Part shown: positions 11,934-24,434 of the stretch, in pieces
Numbering within the stretch: position 1 is the first letter of the stretch
Layout: every line of letters starts with the position of its first letter
Assembly: GCF_030052815.1 (NCBI RefSeq)
Contig: NC_079493.1
Location: 125,808,394-125,872,393, forward strand
DNA: 64,000 bases
Direction of reading: 5' to 3'
Origin: Hevea brasiliensis
Lineage: Eukaryota > Streptophyta > Magnoliopsida > Malpighiales > Euphorbiaceae
The notes under the pieces: model-generated
The model's input: only the letters and a program-made list of their open reading frames with translations
Databases searched by the model: none
Told to the model about the DNA's origin: nothing
Program-made: the position numbers and the translations under genes

Positions 11934-14900
11934 TCATTCTCTTGGTCTGGCAAGCCAAAGAGAACTAAGAGCACGTAGTCTGGAGAAGTAGTCATGGATG
12001 GCAAGAAGTGCACGAGCTGACTGGCGAGTTGTCAATATTCGGTGCATCTGTTGTAGTGTTTGCTGCCTCAAATTGTCAGCCTGAATTTTAAAATTCATCA
12101 AAAGTAAAGAGATCCTCTTGAGACACAACACTTAACAAGAAAAGGAGCAAGAGAAACACAAGACCCCATGAAACAAACGTATTCAAAGATATTCAATATT
12201 TCGTATATAACTTGTGTAGAATGACTTAGAATATTAACCTTACCACAATACCCAAAAAAAAAAAAAAAAAAAAAAAAGAACGTAGAACTTTTTGCACATT
12301 ACTGAAAATGTTCTTGAGTGGGCGTTAGAAACAAATACCTGGCGAATGAACCCCTCAAGGGTCCCTAGCTTGCCCATGGCCATGGCCATCTGACCCATGT
12401 AATTTGCCACATTTCCAGATGAACTTGATGAACCAAGAGATCCACTAGACAGTGTCTCAGCCAGGGACTGTTGCAATGCCTCCATTCCTTGAGATAAAGC
12501 ATCTTCTGCCTGCTGGGAAGATTGCTGCAGATTACCTATGCCTACCAACTGCTGCTCAGTCAAAGGCTCCAACTGGTTCACAAGAAGCTGCATCCACACC
12601 ATTAAATTTTATCATGTCTTGGAACAAAATAAGAAAACTAGAGAAGTTTTCATTCCCCCACCCCATGATCCAAAAGAAAAAAAAAAAAAAAAAAAAAGGC
12701 AAACATATATTGTGGGGTGGGTATGCAGGAGCTAAGAAATTATCTCTTATTTTTAGCACAAATCAACTGTTCAATCATAAGGTAGATTGGATGAGCATAA
12801 CATTGGCATATATATGTATTGAAATTTATGACAGATTCCAAATAGCCTAATCAATTGTTTCTTACCAAATATTTGCACCACCACCGATGCCCTCCCTTAG
12901 ACACACACACACACACACACACACGCATAGGGGAAACAAGGTGGGGGAAGGAGTTGCTACCTTTTAGTGCATGAAGTTCAAAGCAACAAATAACTTTCTG
13001 TCAACAGCATGAATTGCATTATATCAAGTTTAAAAGAGGAAACAAAAAAATAGAGTGCCTAATACTCATTTTATTTATGCAACATTGTGTATTAGTTCAT
13101 TTCAAACTTCCTCCCGTTCATCCCACAGCTGCTAGAACCCTAGTCTATGAAAATCACTTAAAGCATAAACAACATCACCTTGAGGAGCTCTGATGAACGG
13201 AAGCCACCAAGCCACAAGAAACACCTCTCAGCAGGTGTCTTCCACATGCCAGATAGCAAATGGAAAACATCAGCTGAGGCTGCATTTCCCTTTAGCCGAA
13301 AAATTTCATCATAATGAGCCATTATACCATCTATGATAATGCGAAGTTCAGCATCACCCGCATGAGAATTGACAGCTGATCTTAGCTCATTAATTTGTCG
13401 ATTTTGCTCTTCCAGCCACCGTGCATATTCCACATCAAATGCCATGGCCCCTGCAAAAAGATACAGCGAACACAACGATTTACATCATGCTATAGACTTA
13501 CATCAAAGGCAATAAATTTGGTATAAAAGACAATAACAAACAAAATTTAAATCTTGCTCAAATGTATTTATGGATATAAAAACACAAAATGTTAGTAAAG
13601 GCCTAAATAGATGCACCTGAAATGCAGTTGTAAAGGCTCTCTCTCTCTCTCACTCTCTCTCTCATTCTTGCTTAGGAGGAAACATATCTCACCCGTTTGT
13701 ATTCTGTTGTCCATTCCTAACGCAATTTCTTTCTTTTTATCAAAATCGAAAAAACAAAACCCTTATATCTTACGTACACTCCCCTAATCAGATTATTGCA
13801 ACAGAAGTTACCATGATTTTAGATCTTACCTATTCTTAATATACCAAGTTTACGAAGGATAAAAGCGATAATGCCATCTGGCATATAATGAGATAAATTG
13901 TGATAAAAAATGCCTAAGATACAGAGTGCCTTGAATTTCTGGATCTGAGAAAGGTAATGGAATGTTGCATGCCCAACATAGAGACACTTCACACCTAGCA
14001 TCAGACCTGAGGACATGTGAAACCCAAAATTTTGACCCCAACATCACCAAGAAATTAAAGTCTATACTACAATTTCAAAGCTATTAACTAGCACCCAATC
14101 TCACTGAGATGCCTGGCAAGACTCTTACTGTAGAACTAAGAGCGTTCATGTGTTACTTCACTAAAGCATTCATAAGTCATAACAACTGGACAACGCTATT
14201 CGCAAACAAAAAATAGAAATTGAAACAGTTGCTGTTCTTCATAGAAATTGAGAGCCTGCTTGAGGAAAAAATAAGCAGTTTTACCATTTCCACTCATTGA
14301 ATGGGCTTGGTCCCCTGAGCTTGATATAAAGATTCCCTATATAGGAAAAAGAAAGCAAAAAAAAGTTAAAAGAGCTATTAGTACCTTAAAAAGATAATGC
14401 CTACATGAGCAAACTTAAGTATTGCAAAGGTGATGAAGAATTAGCCGAAGTTAACCTGCTGGCGCGCTCGCTGTAGCTCCTGTTCCAGTTGGGTCAGCTT
14501 CAAGCGGCTACTTTCCAGTTGCTGGACATAGGCCTATGGGGAGAACAAGGATAGATGCACCTCAATAGAGGCAATGTAATTACATATGCATGCATCATGA
14601 AGTATGTTGTCACCAAACCTTGCAGATGTAAGATTATCAGAAGTCCACAAAGGTAACCACTTACTTTGCTTCTCATAAGGCCCCTAACCCTCTCTGTCTC
14701 TCTTATAACAAACCAACACCAGAATGCATGTAAAGACTTATCAATTAGAATCTGCTGTTCTAAGGCCATATCTTAATCTTTGTAGGATTTAACCAAAGAA
14801 CTGTTCCCACCATAATCGCTGCCTTATACCATTGCACCAAAAATAAACCATGTCATCATTAAAGTAATGAAAAAGTTGGACCCCTTTTTTACAATTTCCA

Positions 14901-17900
14901 ATTAGTTTCTACCTTCCTTTCAAAGTTTTCTCCCCACCCCTCCCCCCTTCTCTTTACTTTCAAAGCCTTCTACCTTTCCTTTCTATTAATCATGCAATTT
15001 ATTAGTGTAATAATTAATGTGATGAAAAAAAAAATTGGAATTCAATCAAATTCTATTGTTTCAACAAATAAAATATAGAATTGAATCTATCTAATTTCCC
15101 ATGTTAATATTACTGCTCTTTATGAGGGCATAAAGTATTAAAGTTCCATTAACTAATTTCTCCAATTATCAAGAGTGAATTATACCTTTTATTACAACTA
15201 AATATGAATCCTCACAACATAAGAATTGGAGAAAATAAAATCGCTTGGCACTAATTCGTTGTTTATAGAGGTTTCCAATCCATACAATAATAAACTTTAA
15301 CCAGAATATCATCACATTTGGTCATAGCCAATCCACAGTTCCATGATCACTGATCCTGGCACACATTACCTTAAAATTGGTCCACTTTTTATAAATTTAC
15401 ATTGCATACTTGCCATCCAGCAGTAAAAATCAGTATTATTGCATGTAAATGGTATTCATTGCAACAATGGAAAATGAAATATGAAATAATAACGAAATGA
15501 GAACCAAATATCTGATTAAAATGAATTAAAGAAGGGATAGGGGGCACACACTTTCTTCCTCAACCGGCTTTTTCTTGCAGCTTCTCTATTTTGGGCAAGT
15601 CTACGAAGAGTCTGCAGAGTGTAACAAGACAAAATATCGTCAAATACAGCCAGCTACTATCACATATGTTATTATATAAATATTTTACCTTCTGATCCAA
15701 TTTATCCTTGGATCTGTCACTGGAATCTGAAACTGCAACAATACTGGATTGACCCCTATCAAACTGCATATACAGTGTTAAATTGTTAGATTCACAGCAA
15801 TTTTGTTTCATCGATTCATTTTCCATCGAGTTAAATGGAGAATTTCACAGCTCAACTTGTTATGCAAGAGAAAAAATGAATATGGGAATCAAAACTATGG
15901 AGTAATAATTAAAATTCTTGATAACTTCTAAGTAAATCTCAAAAATTGCAGAATTGGGTACATAATATATACAAAGAGAGAAAAGGAAAGAAACTGTACA
16001 TAATTTTGTTACATCAATTCATCTTCCAACGAGTTGAATGGAGAATGTCATAGCTCAACTTGTGATACATGAGAAAGATTGAACATCGGAACCCAAAACT
16101 AAGGAGTAATAATTAAAATACTTAATAACTTCTAAACAAATCTCTAAAATTGCAGAATCAGCACATAATATATACAAAGAGAGAATAGGAAAGAAACAGT
16201 ACCCTCTGATTTTTTTCATCAGTGTCTGCATCTGTTGATATATCAGTCCGTGGACTGGCATCAGCCATATTGGACTCTCCCAAATTCTCTGTATTACCAC
16301 TAGATATGGATACCAGGTTCAACTGTTGATTCTTTTCTAGTGGCAATCTTTGCAACTCCACTTGGGCAGCAGATGGATTAATATTAAAGTAAGTAGTTGA
16401 CTGTTTTGACCAAAAGAGAGGAGGCCAAAAAATATTAGTAGAAACAACTATCACAGGTAAACTATCACAGGCAAAAACACCATATATCAGATGGATTATG
16501 GAAATTCACCTTGTCAAAAGTGCCAATATTGAGGGGATCCGAAGAGACTGCTTGGCTACTTGCTTTTGCTGAATTGAACAATGTATCTGCAATTCCATGT
16601 CACAAAATCCTTCACAGATGCAGACAAATTATTTTTCAAATCTATTTACAATACTACCTGAAAAACTAGTGCAATATTCATTATGTTGAGGGGCAAAAAA
16701 TTTCTCTTTGATTTTCACTTTCACTAATATATTACAGTAGGCCAAGTTTTTACTCATTACCACTAGTACACTTCCAGAAATATCCATGCAACACGGTGGT
16801 AAATTATTGATTTTACAATAATTATAACATTTCTAGGTCATGCACCACTCTTCTTGATAAAATACTCTTCCCATCAAACAATCCACATTATTGCAGTGAG
16901 TACTATGATTGTAATTTAATGAAAAAGGGGAGAATAACCTAGAGCAGCAACCACATATATACTGCAGAGTTCATGCACTGCATGCCACCCAAGTCTGATA
17001 TCAAAAATCATTCCTATATTTTATCTTTTTTTTTTTTTGTTACGAGAATAATTTCTTTTGAACTAGCAGCAATATCAAGACCATGCAATCTTGATGATAA
17101 TTTTTGGAAAAAAAGAAAAAATTAGCCAAGATCACATTGCATGGTACCATTATTCTGATGGATTGTTCTGAGCAGTAGTGAGCACAAGAAACAAATTCCC
17201 ATAGAATCTTTAAACCGTTAAAATAGCCAAGAAGATATCGGCGAATACATTTTAGTTTAATTATCTATCAGGTAACAGAGCATGAAACAATAAGCCATAT
17301 CTGATAAACATTTCCTTCAGAAGTTGGATTACTGAATACTTACTTGCACTCAGGTCAACAGCATCATGGAAGCGAAATGCAATATTTTGCTCAAACACCC
17401 CAATATCAGAGACACGATATGATTGGATTGTATTTCCCTCTATGCTACTGAAAACCAGAGTTATGAAGAAATAAGTTACAAGAAATGCATTACAATCTGA
17501 CAATCAGATTAATTTCTATTAAAGGTACCAACATAATGCTACTGATCAAAGTATTAAAGTAGACATATGATATTATATTCTCTTTAAGACATCATAACTT
17601 GGACACGGACCAGACATCTTAACAAACTTCCAATCATTTTTTTTTATTCATAATTAATAGATCACAATAAAGGAATGGCTACAGGGAGAAACAAATAACA
17701 ATCACAATTACGTTCAACTATTGAAACCACAAGAAAGTACCTTGTAATCATTCAATCTACTAATCTGCGAACATCAGTCAAACAAGAATTTTTACCGCTT
17801 ACTGTGTTCTTATCTACCAAATTGTAATATGACATTCAAAATTCAAAGTCAAAATATTAGAAAACATTTCTGACACTAGTAGCAGTAGCAGAAATACTTC

Positions 17901-18160
17901 AATGCATGCAATTGATGGCAACCATGTTAGCATCTGTTCAATACGTACATTAGAGTGGACAAAAACAAAGCCTAAACATTTTAGAGAGAAAAGAATTACA
18001 AGTTGATCAAAGATGGCAACTTAAAATGTAAACTCAAATAATAACGAAACAAGTATATGAAAGAAGGGCATTACAGTGCATTCGAAATGGGCAATTGAGG
18101 ATCAAAGCTCAGCATCCCGTTGGCTTCCTTCTCATCTTCCACACCCACCCTACTCCCCAT
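11934..18160 (-). CDS. Clade II TGA bZIP transcription factor (TGA2.1/HBP-1b-like)
   Basis: This nuclear DNA-binding factor recognises TGACG (as-1) elements. Clade II members work with NPR1 in salicylate-dependent gene control. Eleven coding exons on the minus strand are 18160-18075, 17447-17344, 16586-16510, 16400-16203, 15763-15689, 15611-15552, 14533-14456, 14336-14285, 13450-13179, 12587-12339 and 12080-11934. They join in frame to 465 residues. An N-terminal extension with YRVSDIGVFEQNIAFR and QVELQRLPLEKNQQ (first 150 residues) is like wheat/rice HBP-1b and tobacco TGA2.1, and unlike the short Arabidopsis TGA2/5/6. The basic region NREAARKSRLRKK (about residues 188-200) is followed by a leucine zipper (to about 226). 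A DOG1 domain starts near residue 250 (EYARWLEEQNRQINEL, AHYDEIFRLKGNAA), and the C-terminus ends LWLARPRE. All boundaries are GT-AG. Which TGA paralogue it is remains open. Confidence 0.95.
12901..12924. repeat. (CA)n microsatellite in TGA intron
   Basis: A perfect dinucleotide run lies in the intron between TGA exons 9 and 10 and is likely length-variable. A (CT)n tract at about 13638-13663 lies in the intron before exon 9, and A/T homopolymers are at 12248-12277 and 12675-12697. Confidence 0.85.
15799..16202. repeat. Tandem duplication (~203 bp unit) in TGA intron
   Basis: Two diverged copies, 15799-16001 and 16002-16202, fill most of the intron between TGA exons 4 and 5. Shared blocks include ATGGAGAAT, CAACTTGT and GGAGTAATAATTAAAAT, and the end reads GAAACNGTAC in both. 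The unit runs up to the exon 4 donor on the minus strand, so the GTAC donor start is repeated at 15996-15999. No coding sequence was duplicated. Confidence 0.8.
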
Positions 18161-20335
18161 ACATCACCATCATCCTCACTTCCTTAGTCCCGTTCAAGCA
18201 AATTAGCCAAACCACTAACTAAACCAAACATCAAGAAGCATCATTATCTTCCTTCAGTGAAAAGCAACCAAATAGACAGAAACAAGAACATAAGAAATAG
18301 TAACAATCAAATATAGAAGATCAAGACTACTCGTGATTAAATCTGACATCTAGCAGAACTAGTTCCTATTCATAGAATCACAAAATTCACTCAAAACTGA
18401 AGCCTGTTCGAACACTATCATAAAAATTCCAAGTTCATATTCATAGAATAAATAAGAAGTTATTCCAGGGTTCCAACCAAATCCAAAATCTCAACATTAA
18501 GAACCTAGGAAAATTCCGAGCACAGAAGCTACTAAGTTTTATTTAGGTAATGCTAACTGATGTACCAGATATTAAGGCGAAAGCAAAATCTACAAGAAGA
18601 AATAAATGAGCTACTCGTTGAAGTTCTTGTACAGATCAAATACAAACTTAGTTAAGGAAATAGACCTAAGACTATGATACCTTAGTTAAGGAAATAGACC
18701 TAAGCCTATGATACCAAACAATTAGTCTCTCAGTCAATTTTCATAACACTTGGCTGAGGAAAATGAAGAGAGAGAGGAGGGAAGAAAACAAACGGAAAAA
18801 AACCCAAACAGAACACAATACAGTAACTTCTCAAATATCGATAGGAACTAGTTTGGTAACGAAGTCGCAAGTTAAGGAACCCATCCAGCAATACCCAGAT
18901 GCCAGACTCAGGCAGGACAAAAACCCACCAAATACGGGCTTTTAGAAAGCAAAATCCTTATCCAACATGAAGTAAGCAATTTCCACCAACAAAATGATAG
19001 AGCAAGATCTCAGAGAAGAAAATTACAAGACCTAGAATTCAACTTCTACAAAATGCTAATATAGTGACAATTCAACAATACACAAAAGCTAAAATGAAGC
19101 GCAGAACAGATGAAAACCCTTAAAAGAACAGCTTGCAGAAATCAAACTCGCCTACCCTAACGTGTAATAAGTTCACGAATCCTCACCAACCCTATGATAC
19201 CCAGAAGTCAAAATCAAGGTAAAACGCTCCAAGACCCCCTTAACTCCAGAACCGTCGGAAAATCATGATTAACCTAGTCTAAATTCGCAAGGCACAATTT
19301 CACCACAAAATAAGCAATACCAAGAAGCCAAAAACCAGCTGAGGAAAAAAAATAGAACTTCTAAGATCGAAATTCACCTTACTACTAAAAAAGTAGCAGA
19401 CTTTCATACCATGAAGTGATTGTTCTAGTCAAAATCACAACAGAGTACAGAAAGCACCAAACCCACCTGGCAATTTGTAGTTGATGATGATATTGGTGAT
19501 GGTAGATGATAATGAAGATGAAATAATTTTTGCTGTAAAAAATTTTTATGTATTGGATTGGACAGAGAGTGTGTGTGGGGGGAGGATCAATCCAATCTCT
19601 AGACGTCTTCTTCTGGGAAATCTTCCACTTTCCAAGGACTAATGATTTTTTAATCAATTATTTTAATGTTTAGTGCTTTGACATGAAATGTTTTTGTGTT
19701 TGTTTTTTCCTTTTTTTTATATAAAATTTAATTGCTTTTTATAAACTTCCTCACTGTTAATCGTGTCAGAAACTGACACTGTTAACAATACAACCAATCT
19801 TTCTAGCTTACTATTGCTAGTGGGCAGAGCTTGGATTCTCTCCAGTCGAGGCCAAGACAAGGTATGGAACGGTAGTTGCTCTAGTTTTGCCACGTGTATA
19901 GTCTTAGTGGACATTGTAATAATTGGAATCTTTTTTTTTTTCCTTTTTTACCCATTGAGCCAACGTGGCAAATGAGATTTGTGCTAGTGGTCAGCGCACT
20001 CTGATTTCGGCCTAAAATTGGAATGAAATCGATCATTTCAATTTAAAGGGAATTGAAGGAATTTTAATTTAATTTAATTTGATTTTATTAAATGTCAAAT
20101 TTTTATTAAAATTTTTAAAAAATAAAATTTTTAATTTTTAATTTAAAATATGATAAAATTAATTAAAATCTATTTTATCTAATTTTAGATGATTATGACC
20201 AAAGTTGAAATTAATCAATTTCAATTAAAATTTATTTTAATTTTAATTGAATTAATTTCAGTCGATTACAGATAATTTTATTTTTTTCGAGTTTTTCTGG
20301 AGTAAGCTCAATTTATTGTGCTCTAAGACTTTTTT
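18161..20335. promoter_or_regulatory. TGA 5' leader, probable leader intron and promoter
   Basis: No coding exon is supported upstream of the TGA start codon. The sequence to about 19600 resembles a 5' leader, probably with a leader intron. It contains a 34-bp tandem repeat at 18647-18714. A G-box-like CCACGTG at about 19890 and AACGTGGC near 19965 lie upstream and are candidate promoter elements. From about 20040 the sequence becomes very AT-rich and leads into an LTR-like repeat. Transcription start sites cannot be set from sequence alone. Confidence 0.4.
18647..18714. repeat. 34-bp tandem duplication upstream of TGA
   Basis: Units 18647-18680 and 18681-18714 are head to tail. They differ at one base (CTAAGACTATG against CTAAGCCTATG). 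Confidence 0.92.
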
Positions 20336-22800
20336 TGTCACGACCCAACCTATGGGCCGGACCGGCACTAGGACCTGGGCCAGCCTAAAGCCCCCGAGGC
20401 CCGTAGTAAGCCTAACTGTTCATTAACCCAACTCTAAGGCCCATTTGGGCCCAATTTCAAGAAACCAAACGGACAGAGTCCAGCCATAAAATGGACTTTC
20501 CAACGGAGAGTTTTCGACTCACCCGACCTGTAAACACAATAAATACTCAATTGGGGAGCTCAGCTCACCCTCCACATACTCATATCCTCATAAAAATAAA
20601 TGGGAGCTCAGCTCCCTCATCCAATCCATCAAACATACATATCATTATATGTTTACAGGTCCAACATGATAATAATATTACAGACCATAATCAAATAAAT
20701 ACTTCTAACACATGCGGAAATTCTAGGAGTAAATAAAATTACACAAATATTGATAAACAACCTGTGAAGGAGAAAAGCAGGTTAACCAAAAATAAAATCC
20801 TCCTAAAAATATTGAGCAGAGTGAGCTGCTCGAGAGTAAAATATCAATTTTAACCATAATCTCTATAACTATCTAAAACTAATGCACTGTAGAGTGAAAT
20901 GCAACATCAACATCATTTTCACATCATAACATCAAAAGGTAATTTGGAGCACTCACGCACTCGTAGCATCAATCATAACATATGGGAGCCGATCCCTATA
21001 CACTCTCTTAAATCCAACTGGTGCCGAAGAACTCAAGGACTTTCGCAATAAACCAAATCGAGGGTCCCATAAGAACTCAAGCCGTGACTACCCCTCGAAG
21101 GATCGGGTCTCGTAAGAACTCAAGCCGTGACTACCCGCCCTATCCATAGTCCACACCACATCACACGCACGCCAACGCACGCACACTGCTCAAAATTACC
21201 ATAACAACATCATGGCACTTTAATAGTTATCAATGCATCATAAATCGTTCCTAGAGTTTAACTACATACATATATGCATATAAGTGATGCATGGGCATGC
21301 TGAACATATAATAATATCGAAATTACAATTAAAATTAATATTTTACTCACAAGACAATCGATGACTATTGTGGAAAATAGTGACCTCGATCATCTAATAA
21401 TTAAATTATAAATTTATTAGTAGTAAGTTAAGATAAAACTCTAAAGAGGCAATAGATTTAATTCATGCCGAAAATTCAGTCTCCCTATACCCTGACCTAC
21501 CCAACCCGCAAAAATGCTCAACTAACACTTCTAATTTCGCAATTCCCTCAATCACATCTCATCAATATCACATGGCCCTCCTGCCCTCCAAATCAGACAA
21601 TACTCAAAATCTTAAAAATTACGTTTTAGTCCCTATAATTGATATTTTTCAAAAATCCACTCAAACAAGCTCTAAAAATTCTAAAATTTTGCCCCGCGGT
21701 CCTTAATAATATTATAAGGCTATTGCAAAATGAATTGTAATTTTCTAGTCACCCATGAATATTTTATTCAAGAATTTTACTCAATTCCATAAGTTTCCAA
21801 TAGCTAACATATTATTAATTCAACCCAATTTAATATTCACATATTTAAACCTCCATCCTCAAGCTTCAACCAATCATATAAAATTTAAACATCTTAATTT
21901 CAAACAATCTTATATGCCTATATGCTAAAAATTTAACTAAAATCCATCCATATTTCTCAAAAATATTCTACGATCACCCAAAAATTCAACTAACACCATA
22001 GAATATCTCCAAATAATTTTACTTTCATCATATATTTTTCTTAGAATTTTTCTCCAATTTTTCCTGTTTAATAAACACTGTATTTATGCTCCATGCAGAG
22101 AAATAATAAAAATTGTCTTACCCAAGTTTATCTGTGTCTCAAAATTCCAAAATTTATGAGGAAGCCTCTGGAAGTTGAACCATCTCCATAGCTCACGAGC
22201 CACCGCCATCGCAAGACGGTGGCGGCCGTCACCGGCGACATTTGCCGAATCTGATCATACCACCATGTTCCTCTCCTCTTCCTCAGTCCATATGTGGTCT
22301 CGGATCGTCGATCCAACGGTCGGATCGTCGTAGATCTGACGAAAAAGCTTGAAAAACCCGAAACTTCTCTCCTCCATATCTCACTCATCCGACCTCCATT
22401 TGCTTCAAAATTGGTGTCAAAAGAAAGCTCTCGGAACAAGCTTTCCAACGCCACCGGAATCGCCTCGATCGGACGTCGGACGAAGCTGGAATCGCGCCGG
22501 AAAGCCGCTGCCCACTGTGCGCGCATTTTCTCTCTCCTCTTCCTCTCTTGCCGCCGTTTCTGGTGGTCCTGGACGTCGCCGGAGGGTCGCCGACCGGTGG
22601 GGAGCTGCTTGGGACGTCGCCGGCCGGTCACCGGAGAAAGGAAGAAGAAGAAGAAAGGGAAGGAGAGGGAAAGAAGAGAAATGGGGGGGGGGGGGTTTTC
22701 CTCCTCCCGTTTTTGAAAATTTTTTTTTTATATATATATATATATAAAAGGCTGCTGTGACAGTGGGAAACCCACTGTCACACGCCAATCCCATTTTTCA
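20336..22800 (+). mobile_element. LTR-like repeat, related to solo LTR at 37149
   Basis: It begins TGTCACGACCCAACC and runs parallel to the solo LTR at 37149-38906 for about 1.4 kb. Shared blocks include GAGGCCCGTAGTAAG, CACATGCGGA, ATTATAAGGCTATTGCAA and repeated AAGCCGTG motifs. The TG start is intact, but I could not find the matching end or a target-site duplication, so the right boundary is approximate. The right third (22120-22720) is GC-rich and has open frames on both strands (167 codons at 22631-22128). These look like chance frames in biased sequence and not genes. A 13-base G run lies near 22684-22696, and a perfect hairpin at 22756-22782. It is probably a Ty3/gypsy-type LTR. Confidence 0.6.
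22756..22782. repeat. Perfect 12-bp stem inverted repeat, AAA loop
   Basis: TGTGACAGTGGG, AAA and CCCACTGTCACA form a perfect hairpin at the right end of the LTR-like repeat, just after an (AT)n run. Confidence 0.9.
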
Positions 22801-24434
22801 AAATATATATATATTTTTTTTAATTCTTTCGAGCCCAAGCATGCTTAACAATGAAGCTTCAATCTGGAAAAAAATATTTTTTTTATAATTAAAATATATT
22901 AAATTTAATTATAAAAATTATTATTAATTAATATATTTATCAAAATATTTTCTCAATTACTTCAACCATAATTTTATGTAAACTATAAATAAGACTTGCT
23001 GGATAAAATAAATTAAAAAAAATTACAATAAAACATCAAATTTTATTGTTTATTTTGTTAATATAAGGTTTAATTTAAAAAGAAAAAAGAAAAAAAAAGA
23101 CACTGGTTTTGCAACAAGGCCTCGAGAATTCTATTGTAACAATATGAAGAATTTAAATAAAAGGAATAAAACATCAATTGTAATTAAAATTTCAATTTCT
23201 TTTAAGTTATAATAATTAAAATATTATATCTAGACAAAGAAATTAGCAATTTGTGATGGGAAATTAATGCTTGCATTTTCAAGGTTTTAGCACATTTAAT
23301 TAAAAAAAATAGGAAAAAATAATTTTTTTTAATCTTCGATTAGTAAAATAGGAAATTTGCTCCAAATTGACTTAATTGATTGCATTGATTTTATTGAAGG
23401 CATATCATTCAATATGACAAAGTTGATTGGAATCCATGCATTTCCAATTCTCTTTACCTAATAACAAACAAAAAATAAAAGCTGGATTATTTATTTATAA
23501 AATTTTAAAAAATGTAATACAATTGAAAAAAAGTATTCAAATATAGATTTTTTATATATATATATATATAAGTAGGTAATTTTTAAATGCTTTTATTCGG
23601 TGGGATTCAATTTAACGGATATAGCAATTAGCTTAAAATATTATTTATTTTTTAAAATTTATTATAAATTTTTAAAGATTTTAGATTATGAAAGATTTTA
23701 TCTCACAATTATTTGCCAGAAAACAATATATAAAGCTTAATTTATTGTTTGATGTTAATGGTATTTTCCAATAGAAAGCAGAAAATCTTGCCTTATCTTT
23801 TATTTCTCTTTTTTCTTTCCTTTTAAAAAATGATATTATTTCTTCTAAAAAAACGATAATTCGTCTCAAAATAAATAAAAATAAAAAAAAAAGAAGACGA
23901 ATCTAAAAGATTCCTTTTTTTCCTTCACAATTTTTTTTTCCAAGCCTCATAGAAGTAGTCCCTATTGATTGGAGGCTCTTACTTCAAAACTTGGATTTCA
24001 TACAAGGGCTAGCAGCTCATTCTAATATGAGAAAGGAGCTTGTAATGACCAAGCACTATTAGTTAAAATTTGAATTGTTTTTCTTTTTGGGAATTTAATA
24101 TTTTTAGGTTATGCAGAATAATAATAAAATATAGTTGAGAAAAGTAAACAATTCCATACCCATGACCCCTCGTCCATTCCGGATATTACAGGTCTCTTGA
24201 GACAATAAGTACGTGAAAGTCAATAATCAATAAATTTTCTTTTTCTAAAATTATAAAAAAAATAAAAATAAAAAAACACACGCACACAAAGGGAAAGTCT
24301 AATGAATTAATCAGTATTAAGTATTTCACATTATTTTTTATGAGTGTGTACAAATTTCATGTGCAATTCACATGACACACTTTAACAGCAGCAAGAGTGT
24401 CTGAATGAAGAGTACAGCTGATTAGTAATAGACC
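22801..24434. other. AT-rich spacer downstream of PSF3
   Basis: This is mostly poly-A/T-rich DNA with (TA)n at about 23552-23571. Short frames occur (for example 23869-23681), but none has recognisable protein features. The part nearest 24434 probably contains the PSF3 3' UTR. Confidence 0.5.

Noticed and set aside
12240..12850. Frames of 120 and 132 codons around TGA exon 10
   Set aside because: They are the exon read through into intron or its antisense; poly-A/T runs make up parts of them.
22128..22631. 167-codon minus-strand frame rich in Arg
   Set aside because: It lies in a GC-rich part of an LTR-like repeat with equally long frames on the opposite strand, and no domain is recognisable.
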